The notes: generated from the sequence alone by a model not told the origin. Numbered from the stretch's first letter, positions 23,502 to 32,618 are shown. The stretch is 39,369 nucleotides of DNA from JBEGHD01 sp049334165 (GCA_049334165.1 JBEGHD010000020.1), one strand, 5' to 3'. Numbers and translations are program-made.

Positions 23502-25049
23502 ATGAATCAGAAGTATATCCGAATTCTTATAGTACTTATCACGTTAGCCTTCATTGGGCTAATCGCTATTCAGGTGTACTGGATCAATAATTCCATTTTG
23601 CTTCGCGAAAATGAGTTTCGCTACAAAGTGAATGTGGCTTTGGAAAAGGTTGAGCAGCGCCTGGAGCGTAATTTTTACTACGAGAATGGCGCAAGTAAGA
23701 AGCAGCGACTTCGGATGATGCTGAGAAACAGCGCACCGGGCAAGAGTTTGCGCTACGAGTTTGAAGGCGAATTGCCTGCCGACAGCCGTGAGTATGAAAT
23801 TACACTGGACTCGGATGAGGTGTTGGATTCTCTCCAAAGCACTGCCAACGGAAAAGAAGATCTGAAGCGAGTGCAGGATTCGCTACTTTACGAACAGTGG
23901 GGCGAATACGGACTCAGGCAAAGTGATATTTTAGAGCAAAGCGGACTTCTTGAGGACGTTTTAAGTGGAGACGCTTCGCTGGATATTTTGCCCAGCATCG
24001 AAGATCGAATAGATTACAATCATGTCGATTCGTTGCTTCGGGAGGAGCTTAGAGATAAAGGGGTCTCAGCAAAATTCAAATTTGGAGTTTTTGACGCTGA
24101 CAACACTCCGGAGATGGTGCCAGAGTCTGCCCATAATTTTGCACCCCAACTGGCGGAGAGCCCCTTTAGAGTGCAGCTTTTCCCCTGGGAATTTGAAACA
24201 ACTCCGTATTTTCTTAAAGTCCACTTTCCGCATCAAAAGAGGTATTTGCTACAGACCATGTGGTTGATGCTTGCAATTTCTGCTCTGCTCATTTTGGCCA
24301 TCATGTTTGCTTTTTCATACACGATCACAACCATTTTCAGGCAGAAGAAGATCAGTGAAATCAAGAACGATTTTATCAACAACATGACCCACGAGCTGAA
24401 AACTCCAATTAGCACTATTTCGCTAGCCTGCGAGGCACTAAGCGATCCGGTGATGCGGAGCAGTGAGAAGCGCATGAAGAATTTCATCCGCATGATTAGC
24501 GATGAAAACAAAAGGTTGGGAGTTTTAGTGGAAAACGTGCTCAGATCTGCAATCCTCGACCGAGGAGAAATGGATTTAAATGTCGAGCGGATTAACTTGC
24601 ACGAACTGGCTCAAAACGTGATTAAAAACATTGCCATCCAGGTAAACAAAAAAGGCGGTTCGATAAAATCAGACCTGGCTGCGGTGAATCCGGTAATTAT
24701 GGGAGATCGCATTCACCTGACCAACGTGATCTACAACATGCTCGACAATGCCATAAAATACTCTCCTGAAAGTCCGGTTGTGCAAGTGACCACTGCCGAC
24801 TATCAAAAGGGAGTTTTAATTAGTTTTACTGATAGGGGTATCGGTATTAGCAAAGAAAACCAAAAGAAAATATTTGATAAATTGTACCGGGTGCCCACCG
24901 GAGATATTCACGATGTGAAGGGCTTTGGCCTTGGCCTGAGCTACGTGAAAGTGATCGTTGAAAAGCATCACGGAGAAATTTGGGTAGAAAGCGAATTGAA
25001 TAAAGGCAGTACGTTTAACATCTATTTACCGGCAAATCATGAAGAATAG
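23502..25049 (+). CDS. Sensor histidine kinase, RprX-like
   Basis: A 515-residue inner-membrane kinase. TM1 covers about 7-28 (followed by VYWINNSILLRENEF), a periplasmic sensor of about 220 residues follows, and TM2 covers about 252-277. The HisKA domain has the phospho-acceptor H297 in FINNMTHELKTPIS. The ATPase domain has the N-box YNMLDNAIKYS, G1 DRGIGIS and G2 GFGLGLSYVK. The periplasmic part is rich in charged residues and has no recognised ligand-binding fold. The architecture and the partner gene resemble RprX of Bacteroides. It overlaps the regulator gene by 11 bases. Confidence 0.92.
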   Translation: MNQKYIRILIVLITLAFIGLIAIQVYWINNSILLRENEFRYKVNVALEKVEQRLERNFYYENGASKKQRLRMMLRNSAPGKSLRYEFEGELPADSREYEITLDSDEVLDSLQSTANGKEDLKRVQDSLLYEQWGEYGLRQSDILEQSGLLEDVLSGDASLDILPSIEDRIDYNHVDSLLREELRDKGVSAKFKFGVFDADNTPEMVPESAHNFAPQLAESPFRVQLFPWEFETTPYFLKVHFPHQKRYLLQTMWLMLAISALLILAIMFAFSYTITTIFRQKKISEIKNDFINNMTHELKTPISTISLACEALSDPVMRSSEKRMKNFIRMISDENKRLGVLVENVLRSAILDRGEMDLNVERINLHELAQNVIKNIAIQVNKKGGSIKSDLAAVNPVIMGDRIHLTNVIYNMLDNAIKYSPESPVVQVTTADYQKGVLISFTDRGIGISKENQKKIFDKLYRVPTGDIHDVKGFGLGLSYVKVIVEKHHGEIWVESELNKGSTFNIYLPANHEE

Positions 25050-25734
25050 CACTAGCATCTTATTAGTTGAAGACGATCCGAATCTCGGAACGCTTCTATC
25101 AGAATATTTAACAGCAAAGGAGTTTGAAACATCCCTGGCGACCGATGGAAACGAAGGATTGAAAGAATTTAAGAAAGGGAGTTACGACTTCGTGATTCTC
25201 GATGTGATGATGCCCAAGAAAGACGGTTTCACTCTGGCTAAAGAAATCCGTGAGATCAATCGTCATGTCCCGATTCTGTTTCTCACTGCAAAGTCGATGA
25301 AGGAGGATACTCTAAAAGGCTTCAGCTCTGGTGCAGACGACTACATGACCAAGCCTTTTAGCATGGAGGAATTGCTGGTGAGGGTGAATGCAATTTTGAG
25401 AAGATCTGCTGCCTTGCCCGAAAAGGGTGACGAACCCCACGAGTTTAAAGTAGGCGATTACGATTTTGATTACAACAAGCAACGCCTTACACTAAATGGA
25501 GAAGAGTGGAAATTGACAACGAAAGAAAACGAACTGCTCTACTTGTTGGTAAAGCACAAGAACGACATCATGGAGAGGAGTTATGCGCTCAACTCTATTT
25601 GGGGGGACGACAACTATTTCAACGGAAGAAGTATGGATGTTTATATCGCCAAGTTGCGCAAGCATCTCAAAAACGATGAAAAGGTGGAAATCCTAAACGT
25701 TCATGGTAAAGGATTCAAACTATTGGATTCTTAA
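25039..25734 (+). CDS. OmpR-family response regulator, RprY-like
   Basis: A 231-residue cytosolic regulator. The receiver domain (residues 5-120) has the acidic pair in LLVEDDPN, the phosphorylated D55 (FVILDVMMPKKDG), the switch Thr in FLTAKS and K105 (YMTKPFS). The C-terminal winged helix (about 133-230) has LTTKENELLYLLVKHKND and the recognition part RSMDVYIAKLRKHLK. It overlaps the kinase gene, so they are coexpressed. The GTTAA array upstream of the operon is a plausible target. Confidence 0.94.
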   Translation: MKNSTSILLVEDDPNLGTLLSEYLTAKEFETSLATDGNEGLKEFKKGSYDFVILDVMMPKKDGFTLAKEIREINRHVPILFLTAKSMKEDTLKGFSSGADDYMTKPFSMEELLVRVNAILRRSAALPEKGDEPHEFKVGDYDFDYNKQRLTLNGEEWKLTTKENELLYLLVKHKNDIMERSYALNSIWGDDNYFNGRSMDVYIAKLRKHLKNDEKVEILNVHGKGFKLLDS

Positions 25735-25839
25735 AGTGATATAGACACGTAATTTTTCGCTTTTTCTTGTGGCTCTTTCATGAGGGTTTAGGCAATGTGG
25801 GTAAGATTTCTGCATTGTTAAATAAAAATCCCAAGAGCT

Positions 25840-26580
25840 ATGAAAAAAGTAAAATCCAACAAATCCAATTTAGAGAGAAAGCGGTTTACGCTTTTTCAAC
25901 TCGGTCTGATCAGCGCCCTGGCACTTAGCCTGGCCGCTTTTGAATGGACGAATTACAATAGAAGCGAATTAACTGCTCATCATTGGGATGAGTTCGAAAC
26001 AATAGAACTGGAAGAACAACCTCCAGTTTTTATCCCCGAGAAGCCCAAGGTTCAGCAACCGAAAGCGAATCCTTCCGCGACCAACATCAATCTCGTAGAA
26101 GAGATTATTAAAGACTCAAAACTCGAGAAAGATGAAAAGCCGCTTGAATTAGACCTCCTTGATGTCCCAATAGGTGATGGCGAAGGCGATTGTTTAGATT
26201 GTGAAGAGGAAAGCTTCACAATTACCAAATCCACCACCATGACAGCGGCTGAAGTCTACAACAAGCCGCACTACAAATCTTGCCAGGGGAGTGCCAACTT
26301 GCTTGAATGCACTGAAGGTAAAATCCTGAAATTTATTGGGCGCAACGCCATCTACCCATCTTCGGCACCTCGCGAAGGAGGCACCGTTTATGTGTCCTTT
26401 ATAGTAAGTGAAACAGGTGATGTGGAGGACGTTAAAGTTATTGAGTCTGATTCTGAAAAGCTAAACAATGCAGCACTCAGAGTTATTCAGTCGCTTCCAA
26501 AGCTCGAGCCTGGAACTACTAAAGACGGCAAGCCGGTTCGGGTCGTGTTCAGAATTCCGATTCGATTTTCTCAGCGATAG
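25840..26580 (+). CDS. TonB-family energy transducer-like protein
   Basis: A 246-residue protein with a basic N-terminus, one membrane helix at about 19-36, a Pro/Glu/Lys-rich periplasmic linker and a TonB C-terminal domain (about 160-246; YPSSAPREGGTVYVSFIVSE, then ALRVIQSLPKLEPGTTKDGK). TonB proteins link the ExbBD motor to outer-membrane receptors. It has paired Cys residues before the C-terminal domain (CLDC and CQGSANLLEC). No exbB or exbD is adjacent, so it may be an accessory TonB. It lies 105 bases after the response regulator and could be part of its regulon. Confidence 0.87.
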   Translation: MKKVKSNKSNLERKRFTLFQLGLISALALSLAAFEWTNYNRSELTAHHWDEFETIELEEQPPVFIPEKPKVQQPKANPSATNINLVEEIIKDSKLEKDEKPLELDLLDVPIGDGEGDCLDCEEESFTITKSTTMTAAEVYNKPHYKSCQGSANLLECTEGKILKFIGRNAIYPSSAPREGGTVYVSFIVSETGDVEDVKVIESDSEKLNNAALRVIQSLPKLEPGTTKDGKPVRVVFRIPIRFSQR

Positions 26581-26584
26581 AAAA

Positions 26585-27370
26585 CTATAGGCAGCCTGTT
26601 CGTCCACCATCAACTGGAATGTTGATTCCGTTGATGTAGCTGGCAGCTGGCGAAGCCAAAAACGAAATGGCATTGGCCACTTCTTCGGGTTGAGCAACGC
26701 GTTTCATCGGAGAGGCTGATGCCATTTGTTTTCTTACCTCTTCTTCAGATTTCCCGGTCTTTTTCATCTTGTTGGCCACAATGCCGTCCAATCTCGAAGT
26801 GGCGGTAGCTCCTGGGAGCACGTTGTTGACAGTAATATTGAATTGCCCGAGTTCGTTAGCCAGGGTCTTAGACCAATTGGCAACTGCTCCGCGAACAGTA
26901 TTTGAAACACCGAGGTTTGGCAAAGGCTGTTTTACGGAAGTTGAAATCACATTTACAATTCTACCATAGCCAGATTTTTTCATGCCTTCCACTAGTTCTG
27001 TGGCGAGAATTTGATTGCAGATCAGGTGCTGACTGAATGCTGTGAGATACTCCTGAACATCTGCTTCTATGGCTAGCCCGGCCGGAGGTCCACCGGTGTT
27101 GTTTACCAAAATGTTGGCTGTATTCTCTTTTGCCCAGTCATTAATTTTTTGACGCAAAACGTCTGGCTCGTTGAAGTCTGCAGCCAGATAACCGTGGCTT
27201 CTGGCACTGATTGACTTTAGCTCTTCAACCTTCTGCTTGAGCTTCTCTTCACTTCTGGCAACCAGTAAGATAGTTGCTCCCATTTCGGCCAGCTCGCAAG
27301 CTGTAGCCCATCCAATTCCCTGGGTGCTTCCGCACACCACTGCTGTTTTTCCTTCTAGATTCAAGTCCAT
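26585..27370 (-). CDS. SDR-family oxidoreductase lacking the canonical YxxxK
   Basis: A 261-residue Rossmann-fold protein. The dinucleotide motif GSTQGIG covers 14-20, and NNTGG covers 90-94. In the catalytic region, where most SDR enzymes have Ser, then YxxxK, this protein has VISTSVKQPLPNLGVSNTVR, with S156 and R160 at the Tyr and Lys positions. The usual SDR C-terminal segment (GINIPVDGGRTG) is intact. A subfamily labelled 3-oxoacyl-ACP reductase carries this SNxVR variant, so the substitution seems ancestral rather than a defect; the reaction is uncertain. A TATATTTG box ends four bases before the ATG. The gene converges on the TonB-like gene with four bases between stops. Confidence 0.9.
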   Translation of the reverse strand: MDLNLEGKTAVVCGSTQGIGWATACELAEMGATILLVARSEEKLKQKVEELKSISARSHGYLAADFNEPDVLRQKINDWAKENTANILVNNTGGPPAGLAIEADVQEYLTAFSQHLICNQILATELVEGMKKSGYGRIVNVISTSVKQPLPNLGVSNTVRGAVANWSKTLANELGQFNITVNNVLPGATATSRLDGIVANKMKKTGKSEEEVRKQMASASPMKRVAQPEEVANAISFLASPAASYINGINIPVDGGRTGCL

Positions 27371-27374
27371 GCTG

Positions 27375-27382
27375 CAAATATA
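27375..27382 (-). promoter_or_regulatory. Promoter -7 box abutting the SDR start codon
   Basis: The minus strand reads TATATTTG-CAGC-ATG. The TAnnTTTG match is exact and only four bases separate it from the ATG, so the message is probably leaderless or nearly so. Confidence 0.6.
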
Positions 27383-27447
27383 GAATTTCGATCGGCCAAA
27401 CCATTTGACCTCATTATCGTATTTAAGTCTGTGAAAAACGCCAGGTT

Positions 27448-27996
27448 ATGAAATGGATACTAACGATATCAGCAGCAATTTGCATTGTTCTTACAGGATG
27501 TTCCAGTGATGCCAGAGAAGAATTTGGAGACAACATGCAAGGCCCGCTAACAAAACAACACTTTGAGTTTGCCGATTTCGGTCTTCCCTTAAAGATGAAG
27601 CTTCCAGAGGAAATGATCGGGGATCAGGCGCCCGAAATTCAATACAACAGTAGCTTTGGCCAGGTTGAGGTGATTCTGGGAGAACGCATGCATTTTTCTC
27701 TATCGCAAGACGATTTGACTATTCGACAGATGAAGTCTGACTTGAATTCCGACCAACTCTTTTCATACAAGTTTCTCGAGTGTGGTGAAGACCAACTGTT
27801 TTACCAGGCTGTGCTCCCTACTGGAGAAGCCTACTATTTTCACTTTGCGGCTTCATTGCTTTTGGGTGGTGAACGCTACCTTTTGAGAACAGATCCTATC
27901 GGTGAGTACACAAAAAGCGATATCGAATTGCTCATGGAAGCAGTCAACACTATTGAGTTAATCAGGCAAAAACCTGTTGAAGGAGAAGAAGTATGA
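27448..27996 (+). CDS. Lipoprotein of unknown function
   Basis: A 182-residue protein with a signal sequence and lipobox LTGC (lipidated Cys18). The mature part is acidic, with beta-prone segments (FGLPLKMKLPEEM, QVEVILGERMHFSLS) and a single other Cys, in ECGED. No family is recognised. Its stop overlaps the start of the next exported protein by four bases (ATGA), so the two form a unit. Confidence 0.75.
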   Translation: MKWILTISAAICIVLTGCSSDAREEFGDNMQGPLTKQHFEFADFGLPLKMKLPEEMIGDQAPEIQYNSSFGQVEVILGERMHFSLSQDDLTIRQMKSDLNSDQLFSYKFLECGEDQLFYQAVLPTGEAYYFHFAASLLLGGERYLLRTDPIGEYTKSDIELLMEAVNTIELIRQKPVEGEEV

Positions 27997-28787
27997 TAAA
28001 ACGGTTACTGATTTTTCTTTTTGTTTGCTCTGCTGCAGCACCACAAGCTCAGACGGAATCTACAGTCTTTCGCGGGATCTATCAGGGTGAAGTTCTTTAT
28101 GTAAAAAACCCTGTTGCTTCAAGTGGAGTTGGCTTTAGCGTCTTTGAGGTAAGAGTGAATGGCGAAATCACCACGGACGAAGTGAACTCAAGTGCATTTG
28201 CAATCGATTTCAAAGCATTTGGTCTGGAAGTCGGAGAGCCTGTTGTTGTTGAGTTAAGATGCAAACCAGAGTGCACTGCTGAAGTGATTAATGAGGAGGC
28301 TATTCTCCCACGGGCCCAAACTAAACTGTTGAATGTCAGGCTGGGATCGGAAGGAAAGCTTACCTGGGAAACAGAAAACGAGACCGGAAACATCCCATTC
28401 ATCATCGAGCAGTTTCGATGGAACAAATGGGTGGTGGTAGGAAAAGTGCCAGGATCCGGCAATGGTCGCAAAAACAAATACTCTTTTACCGTTCCCATGC
28501 ATTTTGGAGAAAACAAAGTTAGACTCAAGCAAAGGGATCACCGCGGAACACACTTCTTCGATGTTGTCAGTGTCAACAGCCAGCAGTCAAGTCCGGTAGA
28601 AATTAAGCGCAAAAGAGTCGTTGACGTAATCGAATTCTCAGGCAAGACCTTCTTCGAAATTTACAGTGAGTACGGTGAGTTGATCACGTACGGTTTTGAT
28701 GATGAGGTCTTTGTGAAAGACGTGCCTCGCGGAAAGTACTACGTCAACTTTGGTTGCCAGCTGGCCGAAACGGTTGCCAAGCGGTAA
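27993..28787 (+). CDS. Exported beta-rich protein of unknown function
   Basis: A 264-residue protein with a signal peptide (about 1-20, ends APQAQ). The mature part looks like consecutive beta-sandwich units (VFEVRVNGEITTDEV; KLTWETENETGNIPFIIEQF; a C-terminal strand pair around GELITYGFDDEVFVKDVPRG). The middle resembles T9SS-associated fibronectin-like modules, but it has no T9SS sorting domain. The start overlaps the lipoprotein stop, so a periplasmic or outer-membrane complex of the two is likely. Function not assigned. Confidence 0.72.
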   Translation: MIKRLLIFLFVCSAAAPQAQTESTVFRGIYQGEVLYVKNPVASSGVGFSVFEVRVNGEITTDEVNSSAFAIDFKAFGLEVGEPVVVELRCKPECTAEVINEEAILPRAQTKLLNVRLGSEGKLTWETENETGNIPFIIEQFRWNKWVVVGKVPGSGNGRKNKYSFTVPMHFGENKVRLKQRDHRGTHFFDVVSVNSQQSSPVEIKRKRVVDVIEFSGKTFFEIYSEYGELITYGFDDEVFVKDVPRGKYYVNFGCQLAETVAKR

Positions 28788-28819
28788 TTGCTACATTTCT
28801 TTTCTTGTCCCTATTTTTG
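28788..28819 (+). promoter_or_regulatory. Promoter abutting the epimerase start codon
   Basis: TTG (28788-28790), a 21-base spacer and TATTTTTG (28812-28819), then CGGT and the ATG at 28824. The -7 box is four bases from the start codon. Confidence 0.6.
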
Positions 28820-28823
28820 CGGT

Positions 28824-29222
28824 ATGAAAAAAATCGAACACCTCGGTATTGCAGTAAAAGACCTCGAAGCATCCAATCAAATTTTTGAAGACCTTTTGGG
28901 CGAAGCGCCCTACAAATCTGAAGAGGTCGAAAGCGAATCTGTTATCACTTCGTTTTTCCACTCTGGAGAGAGTAAAATCGAATTGCTCCAGGCCACTTCC
29001 GAAGACAGCGCCATTGCCAAGTTTATTGAAAAAAGAGGCGAAGGATTGCACCACATTGCCTTTGCTGTAGACGACATTCAGGCAGAGATCGATCGATTGA
29101 TGGCGAAGGGATACAGAATGATTCACGAAAAGCCAAAGCCCGGAGCAGATGGCAAAATCATTGCGTTTCTGCATCCAAAATCATCCAACGGAGTTTTGGT
29201 TGAACTTTGTCAGGACGCCTAG
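28824..29222 (+). CDS. mce: Methylmalonyl-CoA epimerase
   Basis: A 132-residue vicinal-oxygen-chelate protein that interconverts (R)- and (S)-methylmalonyl-CoA, linking propionate and odd-chain or branched amino acid breakdown to succinyl-CoA. Likely metal ligands are H6 (KKIEHLGIAV), E53 (SKIELLQ), H77 (GLHHIAFAV) and E127 (VLVELCQ). An in-frame start at 28788 would place the promoter box inside the gene, and the family begins at the KKIEHLG segment, so the ATG at 28824 is chosen. No mutase or carboxylase gene is adjacent. Confidence 0.93.
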   Translation: MKKIEHLGIAVKDLEASNQIFEDLLGEAPYKSEEVESESVITSFFHSGESKIELLQATSEDSAIAKFIEKRGEGLHHIAFAVDDIQAEIDRLMAKGYRMIHEKPKPGADGKIIAFLHPKSSNGVLVELCQDA

Positions 29223-30073
29223 CGACTGTAGCGTTTTCTCATCTTCTTATCGAAGAGCTGGTCTCCGCGTTTTCCGTCAGGAGCTCCCACACAATCTCTC
29301 GGTGGGATTTTGCTCATCCACATAAAGCGAATGCTGAAAATCCATGGACGAAATCTGGAGTTGAAATACGGCAGCGTTGAAGCTCCACTTTCAAAAGGCA
29401 GAACATTCATGATCGGAGTTTCGATAGAAGGAATGATCAAGAGATTGTCTTCAACCTTAAAACCGAAGCCAAACTTGTAATGCAGTTGCACCTGAAAGGC
29501 GTCTGCCGTTCGCATTGGCATTCCCTGAGCATTTCCCTCAACGGTATTGTTTTGCAGAATTCTGTAGTCGGCATTTACACCGAGGCTGTTCACGATAAAC
29601 TTGTAGTCACCGATTTGCCAGATGTCGTTGAAATTGGCGTAAACAGAAAGAAAGCTCTCGCTAAACGTACTCTCCTGCTCAAAGTTGTAGAGCATTGAGT
29701 TGGTCTCGGCATTCATCGCCTGACCGGTAAACTCTTCTTTTCCTCGCAGCATTTTAAAAGCCAGGCCGTAGTCGATGTAATCGAGAAAAGCCATGTTTTC
29801 GAAAACATGCTGGCGACCTCCTTCCAGGTAAAGCCCGATGCGTCCTGTTTTGGAAAGTTCTCCACTGAAAGACGTATCGGGGTTGGCGGTGTTGTTGTAA
29901 TTTTTTGAAAATGGAAATGACGGAGAATATGTGATTCCGCCTGAAACGTGCCAGCCACTGTTCTTGTGGGTGTTGCCATTAACAAGATAAAGCGGGCGAA
30001 ACTGCCTGCCCGATTGAGCAAGAACAACTCCCACAATGAGGATGAAAAGTACCGAAGTGATGAACTGTTTCAT
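29219..30073 (-). CDS. Probable outer-membrane beta-barrel protein
   Basis: A 284-residue exported protein: signal peptide about 1-19 (ends VVLAQ), then alternating amphipathic strands with aromatic ends (WHVSGGITYSPSFPF; GRIGLYLEGGRQHVF; FQVQLHYKFGFGFKV; PWIFSIRFMWMS), typical of small barrels. The C-terminus is basic and follows the last strand, which is unusual for a barrel. Its stop overlaps the stop of mce, so the genes are tail to tail. No named family was recognised. Confidence 0.72.
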   Translation of the reverse strand: MKQFITSVLFILIVGVVLAQSGRQFRPLYLVNGNTHKNSGWHVSGGITYSPSFPFSKNYNNTANPDTSFSGELSKTGRIGLYLEGGRQHVFENMAFLDYIDYGLAFKMLRGKEEFTGQAMNAETNSMLYNFEQESTFSESFLSVYANFNDIWQIGDYKFIVNSLGVNADYRILQNNTVEGNAQGMPMRTADAFQVQLHYKFGFGFKVEDNLLIIPSIETPIMNVLPFESGASTLPYFNSRFRPWIFSIRFMWMSKIPPRDCVGAPDGKRGDQLFDKKMRKRYSR

Positions 30074-30126
30074 GCCATTTGAAACGTAAAATCAGCGGTT
30101 TAGTTTTCTGGACCTTCCAGTATCAA

Positions 30127-31470
30127 TTAATCGATACGCTCGAGAATTGCTTTTTCGACTTCCTCACTGTCCCAAACTTCCTCAATATCCGGGCGGTCCA
30201 TGACTTCTTTCATGATCTCGTCCTGGCGGTCTCCGGCACGGAGGGCTTCATCGTAAGGGATGTGGCTGAAAGTAACCTGGCTGTAAAGTGGAAGCCACTT
30301 GTCAGGGTGCTTTTCAGAGAATCTGCGTTCGATCTTCTTTTGGAGCAAAAACTGCTCATCGGCTGTTTTGTCGCGCATCTCGATGAAGTTGCGGAAAGCC
30401 AGCTCTGCGATCGCATTTGTTTCTGGAACTCTTTTTTCTGAAAATCTCTTGAACGTGTCTTCCCAATCGCCATCGTGTCTTTCAAAAATGTTGTTGAACA
30501 CCGTGCAGTCTTCAAATCCACTGTTCATTCCCTGTCCGTAAAAAGGTACAATGGCGTGAGAAGCATCTCCCATGAGCAACACCTTGTCTTCGTGATACCA
30601 CGGATTGCAACGGATGGTCACCAGCGATGAAGTCGGGTTTTCGAAGTAGTCTTCAACCAGCGTAGGCATGTGTTCCATTGCATCGGGGAACGTTTCGGCA
30701 AAGAACTTCTTTACATCGGCTTCGGTCTTAATCGACTCGAAAGAAGTTTCGCCTTCAAAAGGGAAAAACAACGTGCAGGTAAAACTTCCGTCCAGGTTAG
30801 GCAAGGCAATGAGCATAAACTCACCGCGCGGCCAAATGTGCAGCGCCTCGGTTTCGATACGATGCTTACCGTCTTCCGTGGGTGGGATGGTCAACTCCTT
30901 GTAGCCGTGCGTCAGATAAAATTGCGAGAAGTTGAACCGATCGGTTTTTTGCATTCGCTGCCTAATGGCCGAGAAAGCTCCGTCAGTTCCGAAAATTCGG
31001 TCGAAAGAGTGTTGCTCTTCCTTTCCCGTTTCTTCATTCTCAAAAGTCAGTGTGTTTGACTTCAGATCGAGGTCGAGACACTTCATATTGAAAGACGTGT
31101 TCACATTATCGAACTCATCTGCCAGTTCAAGTAGCTTTTGGTTGAGTCCTCCACGAGAAACGGAGTAGATCGCCTGGCCTTCTTTTCCGTAAGGTTGAAA
31201 GGTAAGATTGCCGCTGAGGTCGTGCATCATTCGCCCCTTCATCGGGATGGCGAGTTTGCGAATATCCTTGTCGATACCCACGCCTTCGAGTGCTTTCCAG
31301 CCCCGGTCGGAAAGTGCCAGGTTGATTGATCTACCGGCAGAAAGTTCTGCCTTACGCATGTCGGGCCTGCGCTCTATCAGTTCTACCTGAAAACCTTTTT
31401 TAGCCAGGTACACGGCCTGGAGGCTTCCCACCAGGCCGGCACCTATAACGGCAATCTTTTCTTCTTTCAT
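30127..31470 (-). CDS. kmo: Kynurenine 3-monooxygenase
   Basis: A 447-residue FAD enzyme that hydroxylates kynurenine to 3-hydroxykynurenine with NADPH and oxygen. The FAD motif GAGLVG covers 10-15, followed by ELIERRPD. The substrate-side segment AGRSINLALSDRGWKALE and the second FAD motif VLLMGDASHAIVPFYGQGMN are diagnostic for KMO. The pathway leads from tryptophan to quinolinate and NAD in several Bacteroidota. The other kynurenine genes are not in the window. It starts 8 bases after the trans-sulfuration gene stop, so both share one transcript. Confidence 0.95.
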   Translation of the reverse strand: MKEEKIAVIGAGLVGSLQAVYLAKKGFQVELIERRPDMRKAELSAGRSINLALSDRGWKALEGVGIDKDIRKLAIPMKGRMMHDLSGNLTFQPYGKEGQAIYSVSRGGLNQKLLELADEFDNVNTSFNMKCLDLDLKSNTLTFENEETGKEEQHSFDRIFGTDGAFSAIRQRMQKTDRFNFSQFYLTHGYKELTIPPTEDGKHRIETEALHIWPRGEFMLIALPNLDGSFTCTLFFPFEGETSFESIKTEADVKKFFAETFPDAMEHMPTLVEDYFENPTSSLVTIRCNPWYHEDKVLLMGDASHAIVPFYGQGMNSGFEDCTVFNNIFERHDGDWEDTFKRFSEKRVPETNAIAELAFRNFIEMRDKTADEQFLLQKKIERRFSEKHPDKWLPLYSQVTFSHIPYDEALRAGDRQDEIMKEVMDRPDIEEVWDSEEVEKAILERID

Positions 31471-31478
31471 GGTTCTTT

Positions 31479-32618
31479 TTATTGAAGTGCCTGATCGAGA
31501 TCAGCAATAAGGTCATCTACATCTTCAACACCAACACTGAGACGGATGAGTGAATCGCTCACACCACTTTTCACTCGCTCCTCTTGAGGAATGGCAGCGT
31601 GTGTCATGGTTGCAGGATGACTCACCAATGATTCTACTCCACCGAGAGATTCAGCCAGTGTGAAGACCTTGAATTTCGTCACCAAATCCATGGCGGCTTT
31701 CAGGCTATCGTCTTTGAGAGTAATCGAAATCATTCCACCAAAGTCTTTCATTTGCTTTTTGGCAACATCGTGGTTCGGATGATCCACAAATCCTGGCCAG
31801 TAAACTTTGTCCACTTTTGGATGATTTTTCAAGTGTTGAGCGCAGGCTGCTGCATTTTCGCAGTGAGCTTTCATGCGTAGGTGAAGTGTTTTTACACCGC
31901 GAAGCACGAGGAAGCAATCCATTGGTCCGGCAACAGCACCAGAGCTGTTTACAATGCGCATCATTTCGCTTTGAATTTCATCGCTGTTTGTAATTACTGC
32001 TCCCATTACAACATCGCTGTGACCACCGAGGTATTTTGTCACTGAGTGCATCACCAGATCAGCGCCCAGGTCGAGTGGTTGCTGGAGGTAAGGAGTAGCA
32101 AAAGTATTGTCAACACCAAGGAGTACATTGTGCTTTTTGGCAATTTTCGCCATTGCTTCAATGTCGATGATTTTCATCATCGGGTTGGTTGGCGTTTCCG
32201 TCCAAATCATTTTTGTCTTTTCATTCACCAACTTTTCAACCTTGCTCGGGTCGTTCATTTCAGTGAAGTGAAATTTAATTCCAAACGGCTCAAAGATGGT
32301 TTTGAAAATTCGGTACGTTCCACCGTAGAGGTCGTTACCGCTGATGATTTCGTCACCGGGGCGGAACATTTTCATAACTGCGTCAATCGCTCCAAGTCCG
32401 CTGCCAAACACAGCTCCGTGTTTTCCGTTTTCCAGCGCAGCCAAACTTTCTTGCAAAGCTGTTCTCGTTGGGTTACCCGTTCTGGAATACTCGTATCCTT
32501 TGTGGTTTCCAACACTTTCTTGAACGTAGGTTGACGTTTGATAAATGGGCGTCATGATGGCGCCAGTTCCTTCTTCCGGCTCAACACCGGCATGGATTGC
32601 TTTTGTACCGAATTTCAT
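31479..32618 (-). CDS. Cystathionine gamma-synthase/gamma-lyase family PLP enzyme
   Basis: A 379-residue fold-type I PLP enzyme of the Cys/Met metabolism family. The PLP lysine is K195 in MHSVTKYLGGHSD. Other marks are YEYSRTGNPTR (residues 43-53), FGSGLGAIDAV, WTETPTNPMM and the Asp of VDNTFATPYLQ that holds the PLP ring. Reading alone cannot separate gamma-synthase (O-acyl-homoserine plus cysteine) from gamma-lyase (cystathionine to cysteine); SLGGVESLVSHPATMTH is shared by both. It is first in a two-gene operon with kmo. The 73-base gap upstream is too short for a SAM riboswitch and shows none. Confidence 0.92.
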   Translation of the reverse strand: MKFGTKAIHAGVEPEEGTGAIMTPIYQTSTYVQESVGNHKGYEYSRTGNPTRTALQESLAALENGKHGAVFGSGLGAIDAVMKMFRPGDEIISGNDLYGGTYRIFKTIFEPFGIKFHFTEMNDPSKVEKLVNEKTKMIWTETPTNPMMKIIDIEAMAKIAKKHNVLLGVDNTFATPYLQQPLDLGADLVMHSVTKYLGGHSDVVMGAVITNSDEIQSEMMRIVNSSGAVAGPMDCFLVLRGVKTLHLRMKAHCENAAACAQHLKNHPKVDKVYWPGFVDHPNHDVAKKQMKDFGGMISITLKDDSLKAAMDLVTKFKVFTLAESLGGVESLVSHPATMTHAAIPQEERVKSGVSDSLIRLSVGVEDVDDLIADLDQALQ

